In this document: in pieces, positions 9,246 through 18,242 of the stretch
Numbering within the stretch: position 1 is the stretch's first letter
Layout: the number at the start of each line of letters is the position of its first letter
Source: Saccharicrinis sp963665705
GTDB lineage: Bacteria > Bacteroidota > Bacteroidia > Bacteroidales > Marinilabiliaceae
Length of the DNA stretch: 64,000 nucleotides
NCBI GenBank assembly: GCA_963665705.1
Contig: OY762448.1
Location: 4,154,001-4,218,000 of the forward strand
Direction: 5' to 3'
Translations under genes and position numbers: made by a program
Notes under the pieces: generated by a model
What the model saw: only the letters and a program-made list of their open reading frames with translations
Told to the model about the DNA's origin: nothing
The model's database searches: none

Positions 9246-9659
9246 TTATAAACCAGCCCAAATTCTTGCTAAAGAAGAACCTGGAGCATCAATCTTCAAA
9301 TCCAAAAAGTATCCAAAGGGTGTTTGAAACACCTCATAACCTCCATTCTTTAACCGCATTTCACTTGCATTAAATAAATTCACCGTATATTCGAAGGACG
9401 CTTTAGATTCAGATAAATGAGCAAAAGAATGTAAAATAATTCTTTCGGTATTATTTTTTCTGGCTGTCCATTTTAAGTGATTTACCAATTTCTTTTCTCT
9501 ACTTTTTAAATCTCTCTCTTCATCCTGTTCCTCCACTTGTATAAAAGCTAAAATAGCCTCTTTTATTTCCTGACCATCGCCGGGTTCATTAGCTGTTTCA
9601 ACATTTTTAACTTTAGCTTCATAGGCAAAACTATTTACATAAAACACTAACACTTTCAT
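9246..9659 (-). CDS. Free-standing archaeal-type threonyl-tRNA synthetase editing domain
   Basis: The 137 aa product resembles the N-terminal editing module of archaeal ThrRS (tRNA-Thr_ED, D-aminoacyl-tRNA deacylase fold), which removes wrongly attached serine from tRNA-Thr. Visible signatures are the N-terminal strand KVLVFYVNSFAYEAK, the LHSFAHLSESKA block at 76-87, TPFGYFLDL at 113-121 and SLARIW at 129-134. No synthetase catalytic domain is fused; the gene is complete, with its own start and stop. Two roles are possible: trans-editing of mischarged tRNA, or D-aminoacyl-tRNA deacylation. It lies downstream of a terminator that separates it from ftcD. Confidence 0.85.
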   Translation of the reverse strand: MKVLVFYVNSFAYEAKVKNVETANEPGDGQEIKEAILAFIQVEEQDEERDLKSREKKLVNHLKWTARKNNTERIILHSFAHLSESKASFEYTVNLFNASEMRLKNGGYEVFQTPFGYFLDLKIDAPGSSLARIWAGL

Positions 9660-9713
9660 TATTCTTATTTTTAAACAGACATGAGATATCTGATAATATC
9701 ATTTTTCATTATA

Positions 9714-9750
9714 AAAAAAGCATGAAAATTAAAATTTTCATGCTTTTTTA
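9714..9750 (-). terminator. Intrinsic terminator after ftcD
   Basis: GCATGAAAATT (9720-9730) and AATTTTCATGC (9733-9743) form a perfect 11-bp stem flanked by A and T runs. On the minus strand it follows the ftcD stop by about 20 bp; the T/A symmetry would let it work in both directions. Confidence 0.85.
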
Positions 9751-9771
9751 AATATATAATTTTTAAACTCA

Positions 9772-11463
9772 TTATGGCATTTTATTTAAGATTACCTTTT
9801 CTAATTCAATTGTTTTATCAACAATTACTTGTCCTTGAATTAAAATATCATCCACAAATTCTTTATCTTCTAAATCTTTAGCATTTATTCTAACATTCAA
9901 CCAGGCACCTAACACACCACTTCGTACACTAATTGCTCCCACTCCGGCATCGGTAATTGAGTTTGGATTTCCTATTTCTACCATAGCTTTCATCAATTCC
10001 ATTGATTCATAACATAATTTCATCGTATTAAATGGAATCAAAATGGCTCCTTTTGTAGCCTCCTCAATCGCTTTCTTTCTTACACTTTTTTCTTCTACAC
10101 TGACCTTTGGTAACTGAAATGCATCCATAATTTTATTAAAAGCATCTGTATCCTTATCAACCATTTTTAATAATTCATCATGAAAGTATTTACCCTTTTC
10201 TGCCCAATCTGAAAACTCTTCTGTTCTATGATCCCAACCTCTTTTGTGCGATGATAAATTGGCAACCATAGTTCCTAAGGCTGCACCTATTGCACCTAGA
10301 TAAGCAGAAACTGACCCTCCACCAGGAGCTGGGGATTCACTCGCTGTTTCATAAACAAAATCTGTAACTGACAGATCAATTAATTTTTTATTTCCCTTTG
10401 ATGATTCTTTATCTAAGATATATTCAATAATTTTTTTATCAGGTTCAAAGGGATATAATTCATCTAAACCAAGCGATTTAACAGCTATTTTAATGATTTC
10501 TTTATCTGCAATTCCTGTTGATCTGTTTTGCTTTTTAAGAAAATATTTACCTGCATCTAACATCGCATTCAAAGGAACTACCCCAACAAGCTCAGAACCT
10601 GTTACACGTAATCCATGATGTGTCGCTCTTTCGCATGCCACATCAAATGCTTTATGCATACTTGTAACTGAAATATCTGTTAAATTAAGTGACAGCTGAG
10701 CGATTCCATATTCTTCAATATACCATCCTATTCCTTTTACTGACTTCAATAATCCCGGTTCATTTACAGGATTGCCATTTTCATCTTTTATAATCTTTCC
10801 TGTTAATTGATCCCCTTCTCTTTTAACTCTCCCTCTTTCACGAATATCAAAAGCCACAGTATTTGCTCTTCGAGTACTGGTTGTATTCAAATTAACATTG
10901 TAGGCAATCAAAAAATTTCGTGCCCCAACAGCTGTCACACCACTCTTTTGAACTTCTTCACTCCAAATATTAGGTCCATAATCTGGTTTCCATTCTTTTG
11001 AAACCACTCTTTCCGGAAGCGCCTCATACTCTCCTTTTCTACATTCTGCTAAATTTTTTCTCTCAGAAAGTTTGGCTGCAGATTCATAACAGTAAATAGG
11101 AATATTGAGTTCTTTTCCTATTCTCTCAGCAAGCTTATGAGCATACTCAACCACCTCTTCCATGGTTATATTTGATACAGGAACTAATGGACAAACGTCA
11201 GTAGCTCCAAATCTGGGATGAGCACCTTTATGCTCACGCATATCTATTAATTCTTTTGCTTTCTTTACAGCCTGAAATGCAGCTTCAATAACCTCATCCG
11301 GAGTTCCTACCAACGTAACAACGGTTCTGTTAGTTGCTTTTCCCGGATCCACATCAATTAAACTCACACCATCTACTTTTCGTATTTCTGATGTAATTTG
11401 ATTGATGATATTCATATCTCGTCCTTCACTAAAATTAGGAACGCATTCAATCAATTGTTGCAT
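9772..11463 (-). CDS. ftcD: Bifunctional glutamate formimidoyltransferase/formimidotetrahydrofolate cyclodeaminase
   Basis: Last steps of histidine breakdown by the formiminoglutamate route: moves the formimino group to tetrahydrofolate, then releases ammonia to give methenyl-THF. The 563 aa protein has the FTCD_N and FTCD domains at about 3-330 (His82 in EHKGAHPRFG corresponds to the transferase catalytic His) and a cyclodeaminase domain in the last 200 residues with PAPGGGSVSAYLGA. This two-enzyme fusion is the usual arrangement in Bacteroidota and animals. Other hut genes are not in the window. It is a single-gene transcript ended by the hairpin at 9714-9750. Confidence 0.95.
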   Translation of the reverse strand: MQQLIECVPNFSEGRDMNIINQITSEIRKVDGVSLIDVDPGKATNRTVVTLVGTPDEVIEAAFQAVKKAKELIDMREHKGAHPRFGATDVCPLVPVSNITMEEVVEYAHKLAERIGKELNIPIYCYESAAKLSERKNLAECRKGEYEALPERVVSKEWKPDYGPNIWSEEVQKSGVTAVGARNFLIAYNVNLNTTSTRRANTVAFDIRERGRVKREGDQLTGKIIKDENGNPVNEPGLLKSVKGIGWYIEEYGIAQLSLNLTDISVTSMHKAFDVACERATHHGLRVTGSELVGVVPLNAMLDAGKYFLKKQNRSTGIADKEIIKIAVKSLGLDELYPFEPDKKIIEYILDKESSKGNKKLIDLSVTDFVYETASESPAPGGGSVSAYLGAIGAALGTMVANLSSHKRGWDHRTEEFSDWAEKGKYFHDELLKMVDKDTDAFNKIMDAFQLPKVSVEEKSVRKKAIEEATKGAILIPFNTMKLCYESMELMKAMVEIGNPNSITDAGVGAISVRSGVLGAWLNVRINAKDLEDKEFVDDILIQGQVIVDKTIELEKVILNKMP

Positions 11464-11761
11464 ATTAACACTGTTTTTTTGAAATCTAACTTAATTTTAA
11501 TCAAGTACAAGATATTGCATCAATTCATAATACTAAATGATAAGCATCAGTGTATAACTATGATTTATGACGTACAAAAGGAATTTAGATGTCAAATGTT
11601 AAAAAATGATAAAACATCAATAAGTTTTCAAAAAAGCATTGACAAGCTATTAAATGCGTTGTAATTTGTATCTAATAAAAATGCTCTCCTGGTCCCCAAT
11701 AATAGGAACATTCAAAATGTGTGTGAGGTTTAGGTTAGTTTTTTTTAGAATGTTTCCGCAT

Positions 11762-11795
11762 GCCTGTCTATTCTCAGACAGGCTTTCTTTTTTTA
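11762..11795 (+). terminator. Orphan intrinsic terminator
   Basis: Perfect 8-bp stem GCCTGTCT/AGACAGGC around ATTCTC, then a T-rich tail. It points right, but no plus-strand gene precedes it, which suggests a short unannotated transcript ending here. Confidence 0.75.
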
Positions 11796-11951
11796 TATAG
11801 CTCATATAAAACACTCTATTTTATATAAAAATCAGTGCCAATTTGATAAATAATACTTCATCACAACACTAAACTCATTCATTAGATATGACTCATGGCC
11901 ATTTTATTAATCATTAACTTAGTAAAAATTAGCACACAACATTAAAAGAAG

Positions 11952-11959
11952 TATTTTTG
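11952..11959 (+). promoter_or_regulatory. -7 element of the DEAD-box helicase gene
   Basis: TATTTTTG followed by C, 19 bp before the ATG at 11979, fits TAnnTTTG and a short leader. The -33 element is not evident. Confidence 0.45.
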
Positions 11960-11978
11960 CACAAAATATAAAAAAGAT

Positions 11979-13106
11979 ATGGCGAAGCAGTTTGAGAAAT
12001 TAGGTGTTGACAAAAAGTTCTGTCAAGCAATAAATGAAATTAATATTGTTGAACCAACTGAAATACAAGTACAGGTGATTCCAGCTTTATTACAGCGTAA
12101 TACTGACCTGGTAGCTCAAGCTCAGACAGGAACCGGCAAAACTGCAGCCTACGGTTTACCTTTATTACAAAAAATAAATCCCAAAAATAAAGTAGTGCAA
12201 GGATTAATCTTATGCCCTACTCGTGAGTTAGGACAGCAAATTGCAAAGCAACTCTTCAAATTCACTAAATACTCTGACAAAATTTTTACAGAAGCTATTT
12301 TTGGTGGCGCTCAGATTGAAAGACAAATAAGTGCACTTAGAAGACCTACTCATATTATTGTTGCCACTCCTGGCAGACTAATTGAATTACTTCAACGTAA
12401 AGCAGTTGATCTAAAGCATGTTTCTACAATTATACTTGATGAAGCGGACGAAATGCTTAGCATGGGTTTTAAAAAAGAACTAGATCAAATTTTAAAGTAT
12501 CTGGAAAATATAGATAACAAATGGCTATTTTCTGCAACTATGCCAGATGGTATCAGAAAGATTGTCAACAACCACTTATCAAACAAGGCCATAAAAATTG
12601 AAGTAAGTAAGAAAAGCATTGTCAATAAAAATATTGATCATCAATTTTTAATTTGTGAAGAGGCTGAAAAATTACACATCTTAATTCAACTTCTTAATTC
12701 TGAAAAAGGAAACAGAGGCATCGTATTTTGTAAAACAAAACTTGCGGCAACTACATTAGCAAAACAATTAAATGCCAAAAATATTAAAACAGATGCCATT
12801 CAAGGTGATTTAAAGCAGATAGAACGAGATAAAATTATGCGTGCCTTTAAAAAAGGCAATATGCAAATTTTAGTTGCTACAGATCTTGCTGCCAGAGGAA
12901 TTGATATTGAAGGATTGTCATTTGTTGTTCATTACCAATTACCTGATAAAGATGAATATTATACTCACAGAAGTGGTCGTACTGCCAGAGCTGGAAAAAA
13001 AGGATATTCTTTATCTTTAATTACATCTAAAGAAATTAAATCAATCAGGCATTTTGAAAAAGCACTAAAAATTAGCTTTAAACAAATAAGAAGAGCTAAG
13101 AATTAA
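11979..13106 (+). CDS. DEAD-box RNA helicase
   Basis: ATP-dependent RNA unwinding protein with the full motif set: Q motif (FEKLGV and PTEIQ, about 5-30), I AQTGTGKT (48-55), Ia PTRELGQQ, Ib TPGR, II DEAD (154-157), III SAT (185-187), IV IVFCKTK, V ATDLAARGID (300-309) and VI HRSGRTARAG (330-339). At 375 aa it is the bare two-domain core; the C-terminal RNA-binding extension of DeaD/CsdA or DbpA is absent, and RhlE-type basic tails are short here. It probably acts in ribosome assembly or RNA decay. The next gene starts 6 bp downstream and is likely cotranscribed. Confidence 0.95.
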   Translation: MAKQFEKLGVDKKFCQAINEINIVEPTEIQVQVIPALLQRNTDLVAQAQTGTGKTAAYGLPLLQKINPKNKVVQGLILCPTRELGQQIAKQLFKFTKYSDKIFTEAIFGGAQIERQISALRRPTHIIVATPGRLIELLQRKAVDLKHVSTIILDEADEMLSMGFKKELDQILKYLENIDNKWLFSATMPDGIRKIVNNHLSNKAIKIEVSKKSIVNKNIDHQFLICEEAEKLHILIQLLNSEKGNRGIVFCKTKLAATTLAKQLNAKNIKTDAIQGDLKQIERDKIMRAFKKGNMQILVATDLAARGIDIEGLSFVVHYQLPDKDEYYTHRSGRTARAGKKGYSLSLITSKEIKSIRHFEKALKISFKQIRRAKN

Positions 13107-13112
13107 TAATTT

Positions 13113-13445
13113 ATGAAAATCAAACTTGCAGAACAACTGTACCACGGAAAAGAAGGATACAACTGTGCTCAAGCCATCTTTAAAACTTTTCAAAGTGAAT
13201 ATAATGTAACCGAACAGGTTATATCTTTAGCATCGGAAAAAGGAAGAGGAAAAGCTAAGAATGGCGTTTGTGGAGCATTGTATGCAGCTCAACAATTAAT
13301 AAAGGAAGAACCTACAATTGAGAATATAAACCATGACTTTATTCAATTAGGTGGAAGTACTCAATGCAAGGATCTAAGGAAAAACAAAAAATTAAGTTGT
13401 AAGGAATGTGTGAGACTTGCAGCTTATCATATTCAGAAATTATAG
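13113..13445 (+). CDS. C_GCAxxG_C_C family putative redox protein
   Basis: Small Cys-rich protein of 110 aa. It matches the C_GCAxxG_C_C family pattern: Cys18 in YNCAQAI, Cys53 in NGVCGALYAA, Cys85 in STQCKDL, and Cys96/Cys99 in SCKECV. The family is thought to be redox-active or metal-binding, but no reaction is established. There is no signal peptide. It follows the helicase by 6 bp and converges with the GH30 gene across a hairpin at 13463-13511. Confidence 0.85.
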   Translation: MKIKLAEQLYHGKEGYNCAQAIFKTFQSEYNVTEQVISLASEKGRGKAKNGVCGALYAAQQLIKEEPTIENINHDFIQLGGSTQCKDLRKNKKLSCKECVRLAAYHIQKL

Positions 13446-13462
13446 GTTTAACTTCATTATAC

Positions 13463-13511
13463 AACTGCTGATTCTTATCTAACAATAGAGTTATTAAAGA
13501 ATCAGCAAGTT
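13463..13511. terminator. Hairpin between convergent genes
   Basis: GCTGATTCTT (13467-13476) pairs with AAGAATCAGC (13497-13506), and flanking CAACT/AGTTG extends the stem past one bulge. There is no long T tract, so efficiency is uncertain. It lies between the convergent stops at 13445 and 13535. Confidence 0.5.
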
Positions 13512-13534
13512 GCTTATATATACTTGTGCCTAAA

Positions 13535-15001
13535 CTAATAAACTAAAGTTTGAATTGAATGAGCAGCAATACTGCATGATGCAACTGCGTCATCTACTAT
13601 TAATTTATAGTGAATATTTTCTTCAGATTCATTCATAACAACAGTTACCATTTTACCATCTTTATTTAAAAACGAGGTACATAACAAATCACTATAACTA
13701 GATGTTGTACTAACACGTCGGGCTTCTGGTCTGATAAACTTTGAGAAATGCCCTATATAATAATATGACGGTGTATAAATTAATTGACCTGTTTCTGTGT
13801 TTGCATGAATAGGTGCAAAACAAAAGTTACCTACATGATTAGGACCTCCATGATGATCCAGCAATATATTCCAGTCAGTCCACCCAACTGTACCACAATT
13901 AAAATCCATGATCATTGACTTCCCATAACGTTCGGCATTAGACCATTTTTGGTACTCATCAGGATCAAATTTTTCATTACATCCTTCTGTAAATAATAGT
14001 TGCTTATCTGGAAAAGATTCCTTTACGCTTCTAAGATTATCCCACATGGGATCTCCTCCTTGCCATGTTTCGTACCAATGGAAACCAATACCCCAAACGT
14101 ATTTTGCAGCTTCCGGATCGTTAAGAATTGTGTTTGCTCTGTGCGAAACAAGGTCTCTATTATGATCCCATACTATAATTTTCTTGTCCCCAAGCCCTTC
14201 ATTTTTTAAAGTTGGTCCAAGATAATTTTTCAAGAAGTCGCGTTCCTCCTCGGCAGTATAAATACACGATTCCCATGTTTGTACAGCCATTGGTTCGTTT
14301 TGTATCGTTATTCCCCAAACAGGAACACCTTCTGACTCATAAGCTTTTATAAACTTTGAATAATATGTGGCCCAAGACTGATAAAATTGTGGTTGTAGCT
14401 TCCCACCCTGTAACATATTACTACGTCCTTTCATAAAAGCTGGTGGACTCCACGGAGAAGCATATACTTTGATAGCAGAGTCGGCTTGTGATAAAGCTTT
14501 CTTGATCATTGGCAATCGATATGTTTTATCATGCTCAATTGAAAACGAATTCAATTCCTTATCACCTTCATCTATGTATATATAACTCTCTGAACTAAAA
14601 TCACTACTATGAATAGTTGTTCTCATCAACGTATAATCAATCCCTTTATCGCCATAATAAGCGTTCATTAATTCCTCTTGCTTGTTAGCAGGTAGCTTAC
14701 TATAGATTTCAGCTGAAGCATCTGTTATAGCTCCTCCTATTCCAATAAAAGTTTGAAATCGTTTCTGAGGATTTACAAAAATACTAATTTCTCGTTCCAA
14801 AGGCTGCTCTGCCACTGTAAAGCCAAGAGCCTCTACCAAAGTAAGTCGTTTATCACTATTTATTGACGTAGTATAAACATTTACCATTTTATCTTTGGTA
14901 CTAAAATCAATCAAGTTACTCTTTCCAACATCTTTTTTCATTGGTGTACATGCAAAACACACCAAACCTAATACCCCCCAAATTTTATTCATAAACATCA
15001 T
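13535..15001 (-). CDS. Glycoside hydrolase family 30, last gene of the polysaccharide locus
   Basis: Retaining beta-glycanase of 488 aa. The acid/base Glu236 is in TIQNEPMAVQTWES and the nucleophile Glu339 in LLFTEGCNE, the usual GH30 pair. SPWSPPAFMK (182-191) and GIGFHWY (304-310) are further GH30 landmarks. The N-terminus has a hydrophobic stretch ending in Cys18, a plausible but weak lipobox, so it is probably a surface or periplasmic lipoprotein. GH30 enzymes include endo-beta-1,6-glucanases, beta-glucosidases and glucosylceramidases; beta-1,6-glucan is the likely target from context. A second GH30 gene lies 36 bp upstream; the two differ clearly in sequence. Confidence 0.9.
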   Translation of the reverse strand: MMFMNKIWGVLGLVCFACTPMKKDVGKSNLIDFSTKDKMVNVYTTSINSDKRLTLVEALGFTVAEQPLEREISIFVNPQKRFQTFIGIGGAITDASAEIYSKLPANKQEELMNAYYGDKGIDYTLMRTTIHSSDFSSESYIYIDEGDKELNSFSIEHDKTYRLPMIKKALSQADSAIKVYASPWSPPAFMKGRSNMLQGGKLQPQFYQSWATYYSKFIKAYESEGVPVWGITIQNEPMAVQTWESCIYTAEEERDFLKNYLGPTLKNEGLGDKKIIVWDHNRDLVSHRANTILNDPEAAKYVWGIGFHWYETWQGGDPMWDNLRSVKESFPDKQLLFTEGCNEKFDPDEYQKWSNAERYGKSMIMDFNCGTVGWTDWNILLDHHGGPNHVGNFCFAPIHANTETGQLIYTPSYYYIGHFSKFIRPEARRVSTTSSYSDLLCTSFLNKDGKMVTVVMNESEENIHYKLIVDDAVASCSIAAHSIQTLVY

Positions 15002-15037
15002 CTTATCTCACTTATTTCAAAACCTAATAATTCATTA

Positions 15038-16486
15038 TCACTTCCAGATATATGTGGCTACTGAATTAGCAGCTAATTTTGTCGTAAATAAGTCATCCCC
15101 CCTATCAATATTAAATTGCATCTCACTACCACTGGTATTTACAACAATCACAACAGTTTCACCATCCGGAGTATAATATGCAACATTGGATAAGCCACTA
15201 AGTTCGTTTGATTCGATACGCACAGAACCTGGACGGACAAATTTTGAAGCATGGGCTATGATATAATAGGCCGGATTTCTGGTAATATCATCGCCATTAA
15301 TTGTTAACGCACCTAAACATTGAGTACATCCTCCATCAGTATGAGGTTCTAGATTTGAATCTGCAGCAAGGTTCCATTCTAAAATTGTTTTACACCAATT
15401 TCGAGAACCGCCAATAATCAGATTATTAACATGCCAAACAATATCATCTCCAAAGCTTCCCGGTGCACCAATCCATTGTTCTGTAAAATATAAGTTCTTA
15501 TCAGGGTGCGCATTATGTACCCGGCTCAAATTATCAATATCTCCTCCATATAAATGAAAAGCTGAACCATCAATGTATTTGTTTGCATCAGCATCATTTA
15601 ATATAGATATTGGATAATCGGTATTATCTGCATTATGATCATAAATAATAATTTTTGTATCAATATCAGCAGTTTCAAAAGCAGGACCTAAAGCATTTTT
15701 AATAAATTGAGACTGATCACTGGCTGGCATATACATACTAGGATTATTACCATCGTGAAGTGGTTCATTTTGAACTGTAATAGCATCAATAGTAATTCCT
15801 TCTGCCGCCATTGCCTCTATATATTTTACAAAATAATTTGCATATGCATCATAGTATTCCTCTTTTAACTCACCTCCTATTGTTGAACCATTTGTTTTCA
15901 TCCAAGTAGGAGCAGACCAAGGAGAACCTAATATTTTAATATCAGGATTAATAGCTAATATTTCTTTAAGTACAGGAATTAAGTAAGCTTCATCTGGTTC
16001 AATTGAAAAATGATCCAAATCTTCATCTGTTTGACCAATTGATAAATCATCATACGAAAAGGGTGCATCATCCAGATCCGAAGCACCAACACTTATTCTT
16101 AAGTAACTAATTCCGATGCTGCTATTTTCAACACTAAATAGTTCGTTTAAAATTGCGGTTCTTTTAGATGATGACATATTGTAAAGATGCATTGCACTAC
16201 CTCCGGTCAAAGTAAAACCAAAACCATCCATCTCTTGATAAGTTGTAGCAACATCTACATTTATTGATGAAAAACTATTGGTTGATGTTGCATAAAATAA
16301 CTCATCTTGTTTTGAGAATTTTGCAACTCCATCATATGTCGATAAATACATTTCAACGTCAAGAGTTTCCGACACTTCAGGAGGTGGAGGGGTTGTACCA
16401 TTATCCTTTTTACACTGAGCACCTATCATACTAAATAATAGCATTATGAGTGCAGGTACAAAAATTCTTTTTTTATGAATTGACAT
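15038..16486 (-). CDS. Glycoside hydrolase family 30 lipoprotein
   Basis: Second GH30 enzyme of the locus, 482 aa. A lipoprotein signal ends at Cys25 (IGAQC), followed by a Thr/Pro spacer (TTPPPP). The acid/base Glu241 is in TVQNEPLHDG and the nucleophile Glu336 in YFTEQWIG. LGSPWSAPTWMK (187-198) and GFGFTLTGG (88-96) are typical of the family. The lipoprotein signal and place behind SusE suggest a surface endo-enzyme that makes oligosaccharides for SusCD, with the GH30 at 13535 acting in the periplasm or beside it; that division is inference. Confidence 0.9.
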   Translation of the reverse strand: MSIHKKRIFVPALIMLLFSMIGAQCKKDNGTTPPPPEVSETLDVEMYLSTYDGVAKFSKQDELFYATSTNSFSSINVDVATTYQEMDGFGFTLTGGSAMHLYNMSSSKRTAILNELFSVENSSIGISYLRISVGASDLDDAPFSYDDLSIGQTDEDLDHFSIEPDEAYLIPVLKEILAINPDIKILGSPWSAPTWMKTNGSTIGGELKEEYYDAYANYFVKYIEAMAAEGITIDAITVQNEPLHDGNNPSMYMPASDQSQFIKNALGPAFETADIDTKIIIYDHNADNTDYPISILNDADANKYIDGSAFHLYGGDIDNLSRVHNAHPDKNLYFTEQWIGAPGSFGDDIVWHVNNLIIGGSRNWCKTILEWNLAADSNLEPHTDGGCTQCLGALTINGDDITRNPAYYIIAHASKFVRPGSVRIESNELSGLSNVAYYTPDGETVVIVVNTSGSEMQFNIDRGDDLFTTKLAANSVATYIWK

Positions 16487-16530
16487 AATTGTTTTTTAAA
16501 GTGGGCAGGTTTGACCTGCCCTTAATATTT

Positions 16531-18234
16531 CTATTGTATCTCAAAATTATAAGTAGCTGTAGCAAAGTCTTCATCCACAACAATGGTTACAGTATAAGTT
16601 CCACTGCTTGAAATATTACTAAAATTTAACGCTCCGCTATCATTGATCATTGTTCCTGAAAGTGCTGCTGCATCATCAGAAGAACCTGCTCCATATTGTA
16701 TATCCCATGGAGAGAAAAACTTAGTTTCAAAATCAGTAGTAAGATCTGCTGTAACAGAATAGGTGCATGGGTGAGAATACGTCATCTCAATTTCTTCTTT
16801 TGCGTCCCAACCTCCATCTGCATCATTATCCCAATGAAATAGTTTTAAATTATAATAATGCCAATCTAATGATCCGGCATTTATGTCGATTATAAAACCA
16901 TAAGCTTGATCTAGTGATACAGAAAAAGTAGATGAGGATTGCATTAACCCTGCCGAACCTGAAACTTTATCTCCACTTCCTTCTCCAATCAATTCACTAA
17001 TAGAATAACTCGTTCCACTACCATCTTCCTCTGTATTAACAATAAGGTCATCTGTAGTTTGTAAAGCTATATATGTAGTTGATGCAAATTGTCCATCACC
17101 TACCATACTTAATTCATAGGTATCTGTATTGTTTACCATTAAATACATTCGTTGATCAGGTGCTTTTTCAAGATTTATTGAGTAGGAATCTGCATTAAGA
17201 GTTAGGGTTACCGAATAATAACCAGCCTCCTCAATTTGAAAATTTTCGATACTTATACTATTATCATTTGCAAAACTTTCTAAAGCTATGGTATTTTCAG
17301 TTCCGGAAACACTTTTGATAATACCTTCCCATGTACCATTTGCCCTAAAAATATATCCTCCTGCACTAACAAAACTGATATCACTTTGCCATACACCTAA
17401 ACCTTGATAGCTTAAAATTTCATCAGTATTCCAACCATTTGTTAAAGCATCACCAATAATGCCTAATTGTTCAATTTTAAAGTAACTAACAGTCATCGCA
17501 TCAAAGTCGATATTAATTCGATAAATACCTTCTTCATCAACCGATAACGGAGTTCCGTCTTTTATTAGTAATCCATCTTCTGATAATCCATATGAAATAG
17601 CTTTTGTACTTCTCCCATTATAAATCATAAAAGATTCATTAGCTGTAAGTGCTGTATGTATTTCATATTGATTTAGTTTTTCATTTGAACCATTATAAAG
17701 GCGTTTCATTTTAATTGCTCCGGAAACATTATCTCCAACTTCAGTAGCATCTCCGGAAACATACAAATTATCATCATCATACCTTACAATTGTAATATCT
17801 TGCTCATCTGTTGAAGTTTTAGATAAACACTTTGCTACAACAGTGTATTTTACAGGTATTTCAACTCCCGGCTTAAATCCGGCCAAATATAATGCTTCAT
17901 TTAAATCAACAACGGATAATGTAGCATTTGTTGATTTGCCACTATCTTGAGCTTTAACCTCTAAAATTGAGTTTGACTCATCAGTAGCATCAATTGAATC
18001 AACAACAACGGTATAATAAACACCATACTTGGCTGTTGATGACGCCGCTTCCCACTGAAAGGTAATTTGCTCATTGGGTGTAGATTCATCTAATACAACA
18101 TTATTCATTTGAATAAGTGAAGGAGAACTTAGCTCCCATTTTCCTTCTGGCTGGAGGTTACTTTCTTCTGCGCACCCCCATACTGTTATCATTAAAACAA
18201 CAGACAATATCCAGCTTATATTTTTTTTCTTCAT
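16531..18234 (-). CDS. SusE/SusF-like surface glycan-binding lipoprotein
   Basis: Outer-membrane lipoprotein of 567 aa. The signal peptide ends at Cys21 (TVWGC) followed by acidic residues, a mark of surface export in Bacteroidota. Residues about 25-130 match the SusE-type N-terminal domain (WELSSPSLIQMNNVVLDES followed by ITFQWEAASS). The rest is beta-rich repeated modules like those that bind starch in SusE and SusF. It sits in the SusE position after SusD (8 bp gap). It would hold the polysaccharide at the surface; the bound sugar is not known. Confidence 0.82.
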   Translation of the reverse strand: MKKKNISWILSVVLMITVWGCAEESNLQPEGKWELSSPSLIQMNNVVLDESTPNEQITFQWEAASSTAKYGVYYTVVVDSIDATDESNSILEVKAQDSGKSTNATLSVVDLNEALYLAGFKPGVEIPVKYTVVAKCLSKTSTDEQDITIVRYDDDNLYVSGDATEVGDNVSGAIKMKRLYNGSNEKLNQYEIHTALTANESFMIYNGRSTKAISYGLSEDGLLIKDGTPLSVDEEGIYRINIDFDAMTVSYFKIEQLGIIGDALTNGWNTDEILSYQGLGVWQSDISFVSAGGYIFRANGTWEGIIKSVSGTENTIALESFANDNSISIENFQIEEAGYYSVTLTLNADSYSINLEKAPDQRMYLMVNNTDTYELSMVGDGQFASTTYIALQTTDDLIVNTEEDGSGTSYSISELIGEGSGDKVSGSAGLMQSSSTFSVSLDQAYGFIIDINAGSLDWHYYNLKLFHWDNDADGGWDAKEEIEMTYSHPCTYSVTADLTTDFETKFFSPWDIQYGAGSSDDAAALSGTMINDSGALNFSNISSSGTYTVTIVVDEDFATATYNFEIQ

Positions 18235-18242
18235 ACGTTACG

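Larger units (their letters stand above)
11464..11978. other. Long intergenic region with an orphan terminator
   Basis: 515 bp between divergent ftcD and the helicase gene. No convincing protein gene: an 88-codon plus-strand frame (11398-11664) runs out of ftcD on its antisense strand and has no family features. A plus-strand terminator hairpin at 11762-11783 has no gene in front of it. TATTTTTG at 11952-11959 is a good -7 element for the helicase. Confidence 0.6.

Noticed and set aside
11398..11664. 88-codon plus-strand frame
   Set aside because: Begins inside ftcD on the opposite strand and has no recognisable domain; kept only as a hint for the orphan terminator.
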